A DNA stretch of 64,000 bases from Desemzia sp. RIT 804 (GCF_016892605.1 NZ_JAFEMV010000004.1:62001-126000), one strand, 5' to 3'. Positions 53,037-62,829 are shown, numbered from the stretch's first letter. Numbers and translations are program-made. Notes: generated by a model not told the origin, from the letters alone.

Positions 53037-55601
53037 TTAATTTTTTTCCAAAATAAAATTCGCAATTTCTTGTGAGTTAAGCTTAAGTTGCGTGATAGGC
53101 TCTACTTTTTCTTCCATCGCATTCGCGAGGTACGTTCCTTCTGGCAATTCAAGGATAATCTCATTTTTTTCCGGATTGAACAAACGGATAAACATTTCAT
53201 TTTTCTCTGTAAGTTTTACTGCAGAAACCACCGTTTCTTTTAAGTCTAAAGAAAGAAACGTTTCTGCTTGGGTAACTCCTTTTCTAGCGTTTAAATTAAA
53301 ACGATTAAATTCTTTTCTTTGATAAGCTACTAAAGGAGTCAAATAATTACGGGCTTCTTTGGATAGATTATTTTCTTTTTTTTCAAATCCAAAAGCACAT
53401 TGGAATGTCATCGTTTGGTCTAAGAGTTGGTTATCTGGAGTATCAACTTCAATCCCAGATGGTCTGCCTGGTCTATTTACGAGATTCCGTTTCCCTAAAT
53501 GAGAAAAGGTGCGGAACAATGTGAGGTGCACTTCATCTTCCAAGACTTCGTACTCTTTTAATCCCCTTGTATATAACGCAAACTCTTCATTTTCTTTTCG
53601 CATCGCAATATAACTTTGAGCGGTTTCAATACTGACTGGCTTTTCTACCCAATTATCTTCTTCCCATATAGCTAATGGTTCTGCTAAATAGACCGGTTTT
53701 TCTTGAGAAGAAAGATACCCATCCACTTCTACAACATTAGCTTTAATACCTGTTTTTAAAACCAAGCGGTAGCGGGTGTCTTCTACTTGATTACTATGGT
53801 TAAGAGTCAAGTACACTTTAGGGTCCTGAGGGTACATCCGAAGAGATCCATTGAACGTGACCGTTGTATTGGCTTCTTTTCTTTCACGTGCATTTGCATT
53901 TCTTGGAACCACTACAGTCCAATCAAATTGAATTTCTTCCATGTCGTCTTGTTTGATCACCGTACAGTCTATCTTTCCATTCTTTTGACTATTTAATAGC
54001 CAATCTTCAATAGGAGGAGAATAATCGTAACTATCTCCATCATCCCCGCTATTTTCAATAGAAAGGATATTCTGGTGCATAATTTCAGTTCCCTTTTCTT
54101 CATAATGGAATTGATTGGATTGAATTGACAATTTCCCCCATTTATTTTCAATACTGTCTGTTTTAGAAGCTGCTGGTAAAGTTGGTTCGTCTTTAACTTC
54201 TGTATAGTGATAGTATTTTATAGATAAACCTTCCATGTGGGAAACAGGAAGTACTATTTGCGTCCTATAGACAGTAATATCTTGTAATCTAGCAGCTACC
54301 TGACGGTCAATAAGTCCCGCATCTTCTTCAGATTGAGAAACTATAGAATAGGGTACTTTTTCTTCTTTTTCATCATAAATTTCGAAATTCCGTGTTCGTG
54401 TTACCATCTCAAATTCAGCTTGCTTTTCTTTACTTACTTCCGGCAACAAGTTCAACACAACTAATGTCTGCTCATTTTCTTTATTAGCCATCGTCAATAA
54501 TCTCAAATGCAGTTCAATCTGTGTGTCCAACATTTCTTTCGCGTTTAAAAGTCGCTGTTTGATATCTTGATTGACTTTATCTGAATTGCAGCCCCCAATA
54601 CTATCATGAGCATGAGTACCAAAAAGCAATTTTAATATTTTTTCAATTACGCCATATGGATATGGAATATTTGCTTCTTGTCCTATGACAGCTAGTGGTT
54701 CCAATATATTGTAGAGGTTATATTCAATTTCTGAATTTAATAATTTAATATCCATGCGTGTAGACCCAATCGTGCGATGTATACGAGCGTGCTTGCTATC
54801 TGTCAGCTCACCCGTCACTATTTCCAATTCCTTTTTATTCAATGAATTCGCGTAACTTTCGAAGTCACTAATTTTGATTGAGGAATCAGGGTACAGGTTC
54901 TGCATCTCCTCTATGACTTCTTTAATGTTTGTTTGGATAGGCATTTGATCATGGCCGTTCATGATTAGTCGAGCATCACTTGCAGAATAAGAATCTAATA
55001 CATTCATAATTTTACCCATACGTTCTTTTAGAGCCTCTTGCTCTAATTCAAGATACTTTGCCCCTTGGTAACCAGTAGCCAAATTCACACCCAGAATCTC
55101 AGTGCCGTCCGCTCCTTTCCAAACAAAGTCAGATTTATCCGCTTTCAATTCACTGAAGCCTCTCCAGAAAAAAGTAGATTGAATCCCAAATTGATCATAG
55201 ATTTGTGGCATCTGACTCGCATGCCCAAACGTGTCTGGAGCGTATCCGACAAGCATCGGATCTCCAAATTCTCTTGCCCGTTTTATTCCATAATACAAAT
55301 TACGGAATATTGACTCTCCATGAACCAGTAATAAATCTGTTTGTGTATACCAAGGTCCTACACGTAAATTTCCTTTTTGAATCAATTGACGCAAACGATC
55401 CTCTGCTTCTGGCTCTAATTCAAGATAGTCATCAATCATCACACTTTGTCCATCCAATACGTAAATGACATCTGGATTCTCTTCCAAATACTCCATCACT
55501 TCTTGCATATGGTTGCGCAACAAAACTTTTGTTTCGTCTTTTGTAAAATACCACTCGCGATCCCAATGAGTATGCATCAAAATTTGAATATCTCGTTTCA
55601 T
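53037..55601 (-). CDS. GH38 alpha-mannosidase (MngB-like)
   Basis: The ~854-residue protein is a family 38 alpha-mannosidase: zinc-binding HTHWDREWY at residues ~10-18, the nucleophile D123 in YAPDTFGHASQMPQ, and HDSIGGCNSDKVN near residue 315 with another metal ligand. The long beta-sandwich C-terminus has the usual family length. E. coli MngB of this family hydrolyses 2-O-(6-phospho-mannosyl)-D-glycerate. Co-location with EIICB and glycerate kinase supports the same role here. The ATG at 55601 has AAGGAGAA upstream. It is the first gene of the operon, with a promoter and cre site just before it. Confidence 0.9.
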   Translation of the reverse strand: MKRDIQILMHTHWDREWYFTKDETKVLLRNHMQEVMEYLEENPDVIYVLDGQSVMIDDYLELEPEAEDRLRQLIQKGNLRVGPWYTQTDLLLVHGESIFRNLYYGIKRAREFGDPMLVGYAPDTFGHASQMPQIYDQFGIQSTFFWRGFSELKADKSDFVWKGADGTEILGVNLATGYQGAKYLELEQEALKERMGKIMNVLDSYSASDARLIMNGHDQMPIQTNIKEVIEEMQNLYPDSSIKISDFESYANSLNKKELEIVTGELTDSKHARIHRTIGSTRMDIKLLNSEIEYNLYNILEPLAVIGQEANIPYPYGVIEKILKLLFGTHAHDSIGGCNSDKVNQDIKQRLLNAKEMLDTQIELHLRLLTMANKENEQTLVVLNLLPEVSKEKQAEFEMVTRTRNFEIYDEKEEKVPYSIVSQSEEDAGLIDRQVAARLQDITVYRTQIVLPVSHMEGLSIKYYHYTEVKDEPTLPAASKTDSIENKWGKLSIQSNQFHYEEKGTEIMHQNILSIENSGDDGDSYDYSPPIEDWLLNSQKNGKIDCTVIKQDDMEEIQFDWTVVVPRNANARERKEANTTVTFNGSLRMYPQDPKVYLTLNHSNQVEDTRYRLVLKTGIKANVVEVDGYLSSQEKPVYLAEPLAIWEEDNWVEKPVSIETAQSYIAMRKENEEFALYTRGLKEYEVLEDEVHLTLFRTFSHLGKRNLVNRPGRPSGIEVDTPDNQLLDQTMTFQCAFGFEKKENNLSKEARNYLTPLVAYQRKEFNRFNLNARKGVTQAETFLSLDLKETVVSAVKLTEKNEMFIRLFNPEKNEIILELPEGTYLANAMEEKVEPITQLKLNSQEIANFILEKN

Positions 55602-55639
55602 ACAATTCTCCTTCAAGGTTCTTTATTGTCTACGCGCTT

Positions 55640-55654
55640 ATTATAACGCTTACA
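55640..55654 (-). promoter_or_regulatory. -10 box and cre site upstream of GH38
   Basis: The minus strand reads TGTAAGCGTTATAA (13 of 14 cre positions) and includes TATAAT, 40 bp before the GH38 start. A cre that overlaps the -10 box would give direct CcpA repression. Confidence 0.6.
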
Positions 55655-55684
55655 ATAGAGTGTGACGTTCAAAGATAGGGATAA

Positions 55685-55735
55685 TTATCCAAAAAAAAGA
55701 GACCTCACAATATCCCGGCCTCTCACTTAATATAT
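55685..55735 (-). terminator. Terminator of the RpiR gene upstream of GH38
   Basis: On the minus strand an imperfect hairpin (GAGAGGCC...GAGGTCTC) is followed by a run of eight T. It separates the RpiR gene from the GH38 operon. Confidence 0.7.
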
Positions 55736-55739
55736 TCTT

Positions 55740-56471
55740 CTAGTCTCTAGGAAAGTATTGATTTTTTAATTGGTTGATGACTTCATTAATCATAAGAATC
55801 ATCTGGAGTTGCTGCTCACGGGAAATGCCTTCCATCTTATCGACTGGTACATCATGATGAAAGGTATGTAAACTGCCATTCATTACAGAAGAATCTTTTT
55901 TCGTAATCGCTAATATGTTCATATTAACTTTTCTTGCGTCATTCATAATTTGAAGACACCGCTGCGTTTCCCCGGTATTAGATAAAATTAAAATACTGTA
56001 ACCTTCAAACTTTTTCAGCATCTGCAGTTCAGACACCACAATTACCGGTATCCCTAAGTACAACAGCTGACGTGCCATATACTGCGCAGAAACATTGGAA
56101 CCTCCTAAGCCGAACAATAAAAGCCGGTTTCTATGATGGTAAATGTGATATACTAATGAGCTGGCACTTTTAAAGTTGATCTTAGATAAGATATATTCTG
56201 TATTTTGAATATGCATCGTTGTGCCGTCATGCATTCTTTGAATATCTTCTGAAATGGCATATTTCAATTCACTGAATCCATTGAATCCTAATAACTTGCA
56301 TGTACGATTCACGGTTGCTTGAGAGGTGTAGCTTTCTTGAGCTATTTTCACGACTGTGATTTCAGGAATTTTCCGAAAATTCTCCTCTAAGTAATCCAGC
56401 ACAGCCAATTCGCTCTTAGTAACGGGGGTATCAAAATTACGTTCTTTCAATTGGTGAATAACTTTATACAT
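55740..56471 (-). CDS. RpiR-family regulator of the GH38/GH4 operon
   Basis: The 243-residue protein has an RpiR helix-turn-helix (YTSQATVNRTCKLLGFNGFSEL, residues ~47-68) and a SIS domain (LLLFGLGGSNVSAQYMARQL near 113, LILSNTGETQRC near 157). It lies just upstream of the GH38 operon in the same direction. It probably senses a phosphosugar of that pathway. Ribosome site AAGGAGGTGAGAG. Confidence 0.87.
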   Translation of the reverse strand: MYKVIHQLKERNFDTPVTKSELAVLDYLEENFRKIPEITVVKIAQESYTSQATVNRTCKLLGFNGFSELKYAISEDIQRMHDGTTMHIQNTEYILSKINFKSASSLVYHIYHHRNRLLLFGLGGSNVSAQYMARQLLYLGIPVIVVSELQMLKKFEGYSILILSNTGETQRCLQIMNDARKVNMNILAITKKDSSVMNGSLHTFHHDVPVDKMEGISREQQLQMILMINEVINQLKNQYFPRD

Positions 56472-56758
56472 TCTCTCACCTCCTTGAATCCACTTACATT
56501 TATGCCCTTAAAGTATAACATATCATTCTTGGAGAATATCTAGTAAATTCTATTTGTATGCACACTCTTTCCTACGTTTCATATTGTGTAAAAGAGATAT
56601 CTTACGACAAGTTTTAGCTTAAAAAATAGATCCGCTTAAAAGCTAACAGACTTCAATTAATGAGCCCTAAATAAAAATACATTAGATTCACTTTTCAATT
56701 TATATCTTTATCAAATTGACTAAAAATATAATCATCATTCCATAAACAGCAACTTATA

Positions 56759-57487
56759 TCAAAAAAACCTTAACTCACTCTTTTGTTCACATAGATTCAA
56801 GACTAATCTTAATAATGAATCTCCATCTTTAATGACATAATCCGGCTGAATAAGATCATCTGGAATTTTTTTGTTTCTCCTATTAATCCATATAGATCTC
56901 CATCCTGCATTTTTTGCTCCAGTTACATCATTAGCAAAAGAATCTCCTATAAAATAAGTATCTTTACTGACTAAACCCATTTTCTTTTCGGCAACCTCAA
57001 ATATTCCTTTGTCTGGCTTAGATACTTTTTCTTTACTAGAAATAAATATATTTTCAGCTGATATCCAGCGACTTAGACCAAGTTGATCAATTTTATTTTG
57101 TTGATGCAACTCTGGTCCATTAGTGATGATACCAATTTTAATATTGTTCTTTTTACAATACTGAAAAGTTTTCTCTACATCAGGAACTAATTGAATCTCT
57201 TTTTGATGTTTTTCATAAGTGTACTGAAAATTTAAAGCTTCTTCTTTTTCTATCTCTATATTATAAACTTCAAAAGCTTTTGTAATACGGTATACATGCA
57301 TTTCTTGCAAAGGCAGCTCTCCACTTTCTGTCAGTTCAAAAACTTCATCGCTATATTTTCTGCTGTACTGAAATAATTCTTCTAAAGGAATGTTATTGTA
57401 CTTTTTAAAGCACTTATCAAATGCTTTCCTAAACGGCCACATTTGATCATAAATCGTATCATCAACGTCAAACAAAAATGCACACAT
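56759..57487 (-). CDS. HAD-superfamily hydrolase (phosphatase)
   Basis: The 242-residue protein has HAD motif I FDVDDTIYD at residues 6-14, motif II GIITNGPELH near 119, the motif III Lys in VSKPDKGIFE near 155 and motif IV YFIGDSFANDVTGA near 177. It resembles the HAD protein at 11204 and subfamily I phosphatases. Target unknown; being between two sugar operons it may hydrolyse a sugar phosphate. Ribosome site AAAGGAGAA. Confidence 0.87.
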   Translation of the reverse strand: MCAFLFDVDDTIYDQMWPFRKAFDKCFKKYNNIPLEELFQYSRKYSDEVFELTESGELPLQEMHVYRITKAFEVYNIEIEKEEALNFQYTYEKHQKEIQLVPDVEKTFQYCKKNNIKIGIITNGPELHQQNKIDQLGLSRWISAENIFISSKEKVSKPDKGIFEVAEKKMGLVSKDTYFIGDSFANDVTGAKNAGWRSIWINRRNKKIPDDLIQPDYVIKDGDSLLRLVLNLCEQKSELRFF

Positions 57488-57550
57488 TTTTTTCTCCTTT
57501 ATAACTATGTATTACTTTAACTATACTGTATTTGCTTAATATATCCATTA

Positions 57551-57603
57551 AAAATGCACTCTATAAATTTTGGAATTGATCCCAAAACTTAGAGTGCATT
57601 TCT
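57551..57603. terminator. Terminator of the GatZ-like/fructose-PTS operon
   Basis: AAATGCACTCTA..TTTTGG pairs with CCAAAA..TTAGAGTGCATTT and lies just past the stop of the GatZ-like gene on the minus strand. Confidence 0.75.
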
Positions 57604-57648
57604 TGATAGAAATCCAACAATCTTGATTAAACTATCTATAATAAGTCA

Positions 57649-58935
57649 TTATAGTTTTGCTGCTGTTAAATCTTTGATTCGACTTGTTACTCCTCTTAAA
57701 TTATAAGATTCAGCATAATCACGAATCGGACGTTTGATATGGTCGATTACATAACGCTTACCATCGATATTATGTTCTGCAAGATTTTTATACATTTTTT
57801 CAATTTCAACTTTTACTTCTTCATCATTAAAAGTATAGTGTCCCGCAGTATCAAATATTTCCTTCGTCAAGCTTTCATCTTCAAGTATTTCTTTTTCTGT
57901 AATATTTTTTTGGTCCTCTGATAACCATTTTTTCCAACGTCCACTCTTAATGGCGTGATCTAAGATAACTTCTTGCGTTTTAGATGATTCTCTCACCAAC
58001 CCGTTATTTACTAATTTTTCTTCAATAGCTGCTAAGTTTAGATATGCTCGCGTCTCTTCTGTACCATACTGAGGAGCAACATTTGTAGCTGTAATTTCTG
58101 ATGGAATATGTTCTAATAACGTTACATCATCAAGATAATCTCCATTATGTTCTTTCAGCCCAACTCCATATTTTTTAGCCATCTGTGCTAAATCATAAGC
58201 ATTATTAAAGTTAAAAGTACCAACTTGTTCGCCTTTTCTGATCAGTGTACCTGTTTGTCCTACAATAAATGTTGGCATTGGTAAATTTCTATTTTTCAAT
58301 TCAGCTTGCAAACGGTTGATGAAAGTTTCATAAGTTTCAGTAGAAGTTAAACCACCATTCGTTTCTTCTGTTCCGACTTCGTACCCAATCTCAGGTAAAT
58401 TCCGACTTTTACGTTCAGTTTCACAAAATTCTATTAGCTCCACTGTACGTTCCAAAACTGTATCTAACGGAATCACTTTCCCAACTTCAAGAGGATCTTT
58501 TGTAGGATCGATCATCAGCAAATCAAAACCAGCTTCAATATCTGCAATGTATGATTGTTTACCTAGTTTCATTGCTTCTTCTATTGGAAGGTGATCATTT
58601 CTTTCTTGATCACGTTGCCAAGGACCTCCGTGGTCTCGGCATAAGTAGTACCAATTATCGTAGTCGATCTCTTTAGCTACTTCTTCTACTGCTTTTGCAA
58701 AAGTGAACTGGTTCCATCCATTTACATATCCGCCACCTAATTCGTCAGCATCAACTTGATTCCGACTAGCAATAAACATGACAGGATAATCACCTTCTTT
58801 GGATAATTCCAAGGTAGCTTGGACACAATTCTTAGACATCGGACCTATTCCTAATATTGTTGCACTTTCACCTGTTCTTTGTAAGTCTAATAACCCTTGT
58901 ACTACTTTTTTAATTGCTAATTTTTCCATTTTCAT
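57649..58935 (-). CDS. GatZ/KbaZ-like protein, class II tagatose-bisphosphate aldolase non-catalytic subunit family
   Basis: The ~428-residue protein matches GatZ/KbaZ, a TIM-barrel partner needed for stability and activity of tagatose-1,6-bisphosphate aldolase in enterobacteria. Seen are ATILGIGPMSKNCVQATLE near residue 28, FIASRNQVDADELGGGYV near 53, CRDHGGPW near 103, FDLLMIDPTKDP near 140 and FIVGQTGTLI near 225, plus VGLKEHNGDYL near 262. No catalytic subunit (GatY/KbaY) is encoded here. The family may have its own aldolase or isomerase activity. The ATG at 58935 has AAGGAGTT upstream and overlaps the EIIC end by 26 bp. Confidence 0.85.
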   Translation of the reverse strand: MKMEKLAIKKVVQGLLDLQRTGESATILGIGPMSKNCVQATLELSKEGDYPVMFIASRNQVDADELGGGYVNGWNQFTFAKAVEEVAKEIDYDNWYYLCRDHGGPWQRDQERNDHLPIEEAMKLGKQSYIADIEAGFDLLMIDPTKDPLEVGKVIPLDTVLERTVELIEFCETERKSRNLPEIGYEVGTEETNGGLTSTETYETFINRLQAELKNRNLPMPTFIVGQTGTLIRKGEQVGTFNFNNAYDLAQMAKKYGVGLKEHNGDYLDDVTLLEHIPSEITATNVAPQYGTEETRAYLNLAAIEEKLVNNGLVRESSKTQEVILDHAIKSGRWKKWLSEDQKNITEKEILEDESLTKEIFDTAGHYTFNDEEVKVEIEKMYKNLAEHNIDGKRYVIDHIKRPIRDYAESYNLRGVTSRIKDLTAAKL

Positions 58936-60046
58936 TTCCAACTCCTTCAATTATTTTTGAATTAGACATATCTTTTGCTAGAACTTTTCCCTCTTTTTCC
59001 TTTTCAACTACAACATTCGGTTTTGCAAAATGTAAGATACCTACAGAAACAAAGACTCCTATAAACATTGAGAGAACATACCATATTTTTCCATTAACAA
59101 CCGGTAAAATGATCAATCCTCCATGAGGCACAAGAGCCTCTACACCATTTAACATGCCTAATGCTCCTCCGACAGCACTACCTATGATAATTGCCGGCAT
59201 GACTCTCTTAAAATCCTTTACACTAAACGGTATAGCTCCTTCAGTTATCCCAATGAGACCCATGAAAAGTGCTGTAATCCCAAGATCTTTTTCTTCTGCT
59301 GTATATTTTTTCTTATCAATAAGAGTAGATATCGCTAATGCTAATGGTGGAATTGCAACTGCGATACGGTGAGCACCATTTGGAGCGTATATTCCTTCAG
59401 CCATCAAAGCAAGAGTGAACGCAGTAGCAGTCTTATTGATCGGTCCGCCCATATCTGCTGCTGTCATGGCTCCAATTACTAGGCCTAATATAATCGCATT
59501 CCCACCTTGTAAACCACCTAGCACTCTTACAAGCCAATCCATAAATGTTCCAATTGGTGCAGCGATTACATAAATGTAAATCATACCGACTACAAAGGTC
59601 ACAAATATAGGAATAATCAATATAGGCATGATCGTTCTAATTGTTGGAAGAACTTTCCATGTTTTGCACCATTTAACCAAGTATCCAACAGCTACACCAA
59701 GAATCATCGCTCCTAGAAAACCTGTTTGGATTCCATCTGGTCCAATGGGATTATTTGCTACAAAGCCTAAGACCATTGCTGGAATCAGTGCTGGTTTACC
59801 TGATATTGAATAAGCGATATACCCTGACAATATTGGAATCATCATAGCAAAACCTGCAGCACCTAAATCATTTAAATTTTGCATAAAACTATTCGTTATT
59901 TGCATTCCTTCGTCTGTTGCTGTTCCAGTTGATAGTGCAATTGCAAGAAATATTCCCCCTACCACAACTGAAGGGATCATATATGATACACCTGTACTAA
60001 ATGCTTTTTGAATCTCTTTTAAAAAGCTTTTCTCCTTCTTCACCAT
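58910..60046 (-). CDS. PTS fructose-family EIIC permease
   Basis: The 378-residue membrane protein has the fructose-type EIIC pattern: FSTGVSYMIPSVVVGGIFLAIAL near residue 15, TAADMGGPINKTATAF near 195, and ITEGAIPFSVKDFKRVMP near 268 with HGGLIILP near 310. It is encoded as a separate protein with EIIB and EIIA upstream. The substrate could be fructose or a related hexose or hexitol such as tagatose. Ribosome site TAGGAGG. Confidence 0.9.
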   Translation of the reverse strand: MVKKEKSFLKEIQKAFSTGVSYMIPSVVVGGIFLAIALSTGTATDEGMQITNSFMQNLNDLGAAGFAMMIPILSGYIAYSISGKPALIPAMVLGFVANNPIGPDGIQTGFLGAMILGVAVGYLVKWCKTWKVLPTIRTIMPILIIPIFVTFVVGMIYIYVIAAPIGTFMDWLVRVLGGLQGGNAIILGLVIGAMTAADMGGPINKTATAFTLALMAEGIYAPNGAHRIAVAIPPLALAISTLIDKKKYTAEEKDLGITALFMGLIGITEGAIPFSVKDFKRVMPAIIIGSAVGGALGMLNGVEALVPHGGLIILPVVNGKIWYVLSMFIGVFVSVGILHFAKPNVVVEKEKEGKVLAKDMSNSKIIEGVGNENGKISN

Positions 60047-60058
60047 TACAGAAACCTC

Positions 60059-60373
60059 CTATAGTCTTTCTGCATTATCAATTACTTGAGATGGGTTTTT
60101 AATCGCTTCTTGTGGTTCTATTTGCAATACTTTTCCTTCATCTATTTTTTCATCAAATCGTTCTTCTCCCTCTATTCCAATAGCAACTGCTAATATGACT
60201 AAATCTGCGTTGTCTACTTCTTCTTGTTCTAGTTCATTTTCAATTCCCATGCCTCCTTGTGTCTCAACTTTCACTTCATATCCTCTTGCTCTACATTCTT
60301 TTTCAATTGCTTCTTGAGCCATATACGTATGGGCAATCCCTGTCGGACATGCCGTTACTGCTACGATTTTCAT
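60059..60373 (-). CDS. PTS fructose-family EIIB
   Basis: The 104-residue soluble protein has phosphorylated cysteine C9 in TACPTGIAHTYMAQ and the KVETQGGMGIEN segment typical of fructose-type EIIB. It passes phosphate from EIIA to the sugar on EIIC. It lies 13 bp from EIIC, with ribosome site AGGGGGAAA. Confidence 0.95.
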   Translation of the reverse strand: MKIVAVTACPTGIAHTYMAQEAIEKECRARGYEVKVETQGGMGIENELEQEEVDNADLVILAVAIGIEGEERFDEKIDEGKVLQIEPQEAIKNPSQVIDNAERL

Positions 60374-60385
60374 GTTTATTTCCCC

Positions 60386-60871
60386 CTAATTTTGTATAGT
60401 ACTATTTATGGTGGTCAATAATTCAAAAGCTTTTTCTACTTCTGTTACTTCTTTTAACGCTTGCCTAAAGTCTTCATCTAAAAGTTTTTTACTTAACTGT
60501 GAGATAAATTTTAGATGAAGATTATTTTCATTTTTATCAGAAACTCCTATTAAGAAAACCAGCCTTACTTCATCTTCAAGTTCTTCTGTCCACTGAAAAC
60601 TATTACGGACTTGCAGAAATCCAATAAAAGGCTCTTTAACTTCTTTGCTTTTACCATGTGGAATAGCAATTTCATAGCCAATCGCTGTTGGAATCTCTGT
60701 TTCTCTTTCTAATACAACTTCCATAAAAGGCTCTTTCCTAGTGATTAACCCTGTATCAAAAGCTTTTTCTATTAATGAATTGATTGCATCATTCTTAGAC
60801 GAGCACTCTTTTTGTAACAGCAGCATTTCTTTTCTAATGACATTAGTTTCAATAGTTTTTATTCGATTCAC
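60386..60871 (-). CDS. PTS fructose/mannitol-family EIIA
   Basis: The 161-residue protein has the EIIA-Fru/Mtl fold with active-site H72 in IAIPHGKSK and the segment LVFLIGVSDKNENNLHLKFI. It likely begins with GTG inside the end of the regulator gene (23-bp overlap). It accepts phosphate from HPr for EIIB. About 20 extra residues at the N-terminus. Confidence 0.92.
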   Translation of the reverse strand: MNRIKTIETNVIRKEMLLLQKECSSKNDAINSLIEKAFDTGLITRKEPFMEVVLERETEIPTAIGYEIAIPHGKSKEVKEPFIGFLQVRNSFQWTEELEDEVRLVFLIGVSDKNENNLHLKFISQLSKKLLDEDFRQALKEVTEVEKAFELLTTINSTIQN

Positions 60872-62807
60872 TTCCTATCCTCTCCTTTAATGATAATTTG
60901 TTAGGCAATATATAAATTTCACTGAGTACTTTTTTATCCCCTACAAGATTATAAATATCAGAGAAGATATTTTTAGTTTCTCCAATATCCTTTTGGGAAA
61001 TACAAGCTACCAAGACTGTCTTTACAGGATGCTGGCTCCATTTGAAGTATTTTTTGTTTCGGATAAAAGCTATCACTGTTTTGTTAACAAATTTTGGATT
61101 TCCATGAGGTATAGCTGCTCCTGTAGGCAAATCAGTACCACCTAGAGTTTCTCGATGCTCCATACTCTTTATAAATTCCTGAGTAATATAATTATGATTA
61201 ACCAATTCAGAACCAATTTTGTTGAAAAGTTCTTCTTTGGTTTCAAAATCTTCATCAAAGAAAATAAATTTCTCCTCAATATATTTACTAAGGTACGGTA
61301 ATCTCGTTAATCGCTTATCCATATTTGAGCTTAAAATAAACGATTCATTATAAGTTTCAGATATATTTTTCATATCTTGATCGTTCAATAAAGGAGATAC
61401 TACAACGACTTTTTTGTTTTTAATGTCTACGTTTACTGTTGAGATAATAAAGTCTACCTCTGATAAATTTATATTTTTTACTTCCCTTGCTGAAGCGACT
61501 TCTAACATATCAAAAGATGGCAGTATATTTTTCACTCTATTTAACAATAATTCTGAAGTAGCAATTCCAGTTGGACATACAATCAGTATTTTTTTACTAA
61601 CTTTGGATCGTTCAATAGCGGACTGAAAATAGAGAGCTAAAAAACCTATTTCATCTTCATTTAATCTGCCGCCTAGGTTTTCTTCGTACTCACTCAAAGC
61701 TACCCAGATAACATCAAAAATCACTCGGAATTCTTGTTTGATTTGACTTATAAAAGGATTTTTTGTTCTAACTCCTAATCTCAAACGATAGATCATAGCA
61801 GGTATGTGTGTTGATAATTGTCTTTGTAGCTTATCGTCTTTTTCAAAGTTAAAACTTATTGATTCCCCAACTTTTTGAATAATTTTGTTAACTATTAAAC
61901 TCGTTTTTTCATTAGAAGGTACTTTTTCAAATTTATTTGAAATAAGTATGTTAGAAAGATATTCTACTTCTCTTAGATTGTATTTAAAGTCCAATCTAAT
62001 CGATATTTTTTCTAACATATCCGTTGCGCTTTTATGAATCATAAATGACTGCCTGATTAGGGAAACGCTATCATTTTCTTTTTTTAAGCAATATCCCTTT
62101 TTCATTCGATAAATTAATATCACCATCATATTCAAGACGTTTATGATGTATTGCTCTGAGATATACCCTACTTCCGTTTTGATATAACTAAATAGCACCC
62201 TTGAACATACGCTCACTATATCTACTCCATAGTAAGAACTTAAAATGTCTAGACTCTTTTCTTCATCGAATAAAAGAAGCTCACTTTCTTCAAAAATATA
62301 TTGGTTAAATTCAAAAAAAACTTTTTGTATCTCCTCTTCCGTTCCTTCTAACCTAGTTCCTTTATGATCGCTTACTAGTTGAACTTTATTCCTCAAGGTC
62401 AACTTCTTCTCAATAAATTTCAAATCATTCGTAATCGATGACTTACTAACTAAAAAAATCTCAGATAAGGCTTCAATGGTAACGTTTTGTTTCTCAAATA
62501 AGAGCAACTTCATTATTTCTTTTCTTCTACCATATATTGTGTATTTATCAAGTTCGACTATTTCCTCAGTGTCTACGTGATTAGTCTTCTTTTCACTAAG
62601 TCCTATACCCACACCTGATCTTTTTTCTAGCTCATATCCTTTGAAATTTAAAACATTCTCGATTTTTTTCAAATCTGAATAGATAGTGCGCTCCGATACA
62701 TTAAATTCAGCTGCATAAACTTTAGCTGTCTGATATCCTTTTTGTTTCATTAAATAAGATACTAGCCGTTTTTGCCTATCTGTAAGTTTAATGTTCTCCA
62801 CCCCCAA
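60849..62807 (-). CDS. PRD-domain transcriptional activator (BglG/MtlR-type) with EIIB and EIIA modules
   Basis: The 652-residue protein starts with a DeoR/HTH_11-type helix-turn-helix (LVSYLMKQKGYQTAKVYAAEFNVSERTIYSDLKKIE, residues ~15-50) and a second HTH (VTIEALSEIFLVSKSSITNDLKFIEK near 105). Two PRD domains follow (about 180-400). An EIIB-Gat-like module (ILIVCPTGIATSELLLNRV near 405) and a C-terminal EIIA-Fru module (LGGTDLPTGAAIPHGNP near 565) complete it. Phosphorylation by the PTS should control it, and it likely activates the EIIA-EIIB-EIIC-gatZ operon it leads. No ATG start is available; a TTG at 62807 or GTG at 62801 must be used. Confidence 0.88.
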   Translation of the reverse strand: MGVENIKLTDRQKRLVSYLMKQKGYQTAKVYAAEFNVSERTIYSDLKKIENVLNFKGYELEKRSGVGIGLSEKKTNHVDTEEIVELDKYTIYGRRKEIMKLLLFEKQNVTIEALSEIFLVSKSSITNDLKFIEKKLTLRNKVQLVSDHKGTRLEGTEEEIQKVFFEFNQYIFEESELLLFDEEKSLDILSSYYGVDIVSVCSRVLFSYIKTEVGYISEQYIINVLNMMVILIYRMKKGYCLKKENDSVSLIRQSFMIHKSATDMLEKISIRLDFKYNLREVEYLSNILISNKFEKVPSNEKTSLIVNKIIQKVGESISFNFEKDDKLQRQLSTHIPAMIYRLRLGVRTKNPFISQIKQEFRVIFDVIWVALSEYEENLGGRLNEDEIGFLALYFQSAIERSKVSKKILIVCPTGIATSELLLNRVKNILPSFDMLEVASAREVKNINLSEVDFIISTVNVDIKNKKVVVVSPLLNDQDMKNISETYNESFILSSNMDKRLTRLPYLSKYIEEKFIFFDEDFETKEELFNKIGSELVNHNYITQEFIKSMEHRETLGGTDLPTGAAIPHGNPKFVNKTVIAFIRNKKYFKWSQHPVKTVLVACISQKDIGETKNIFSDIYNLVGDKKVLSEIYILPNKLSLKERIGSESNKNY

Positions 62808-62829
62808 GCTTTTTATCTCACGCCTTTTT

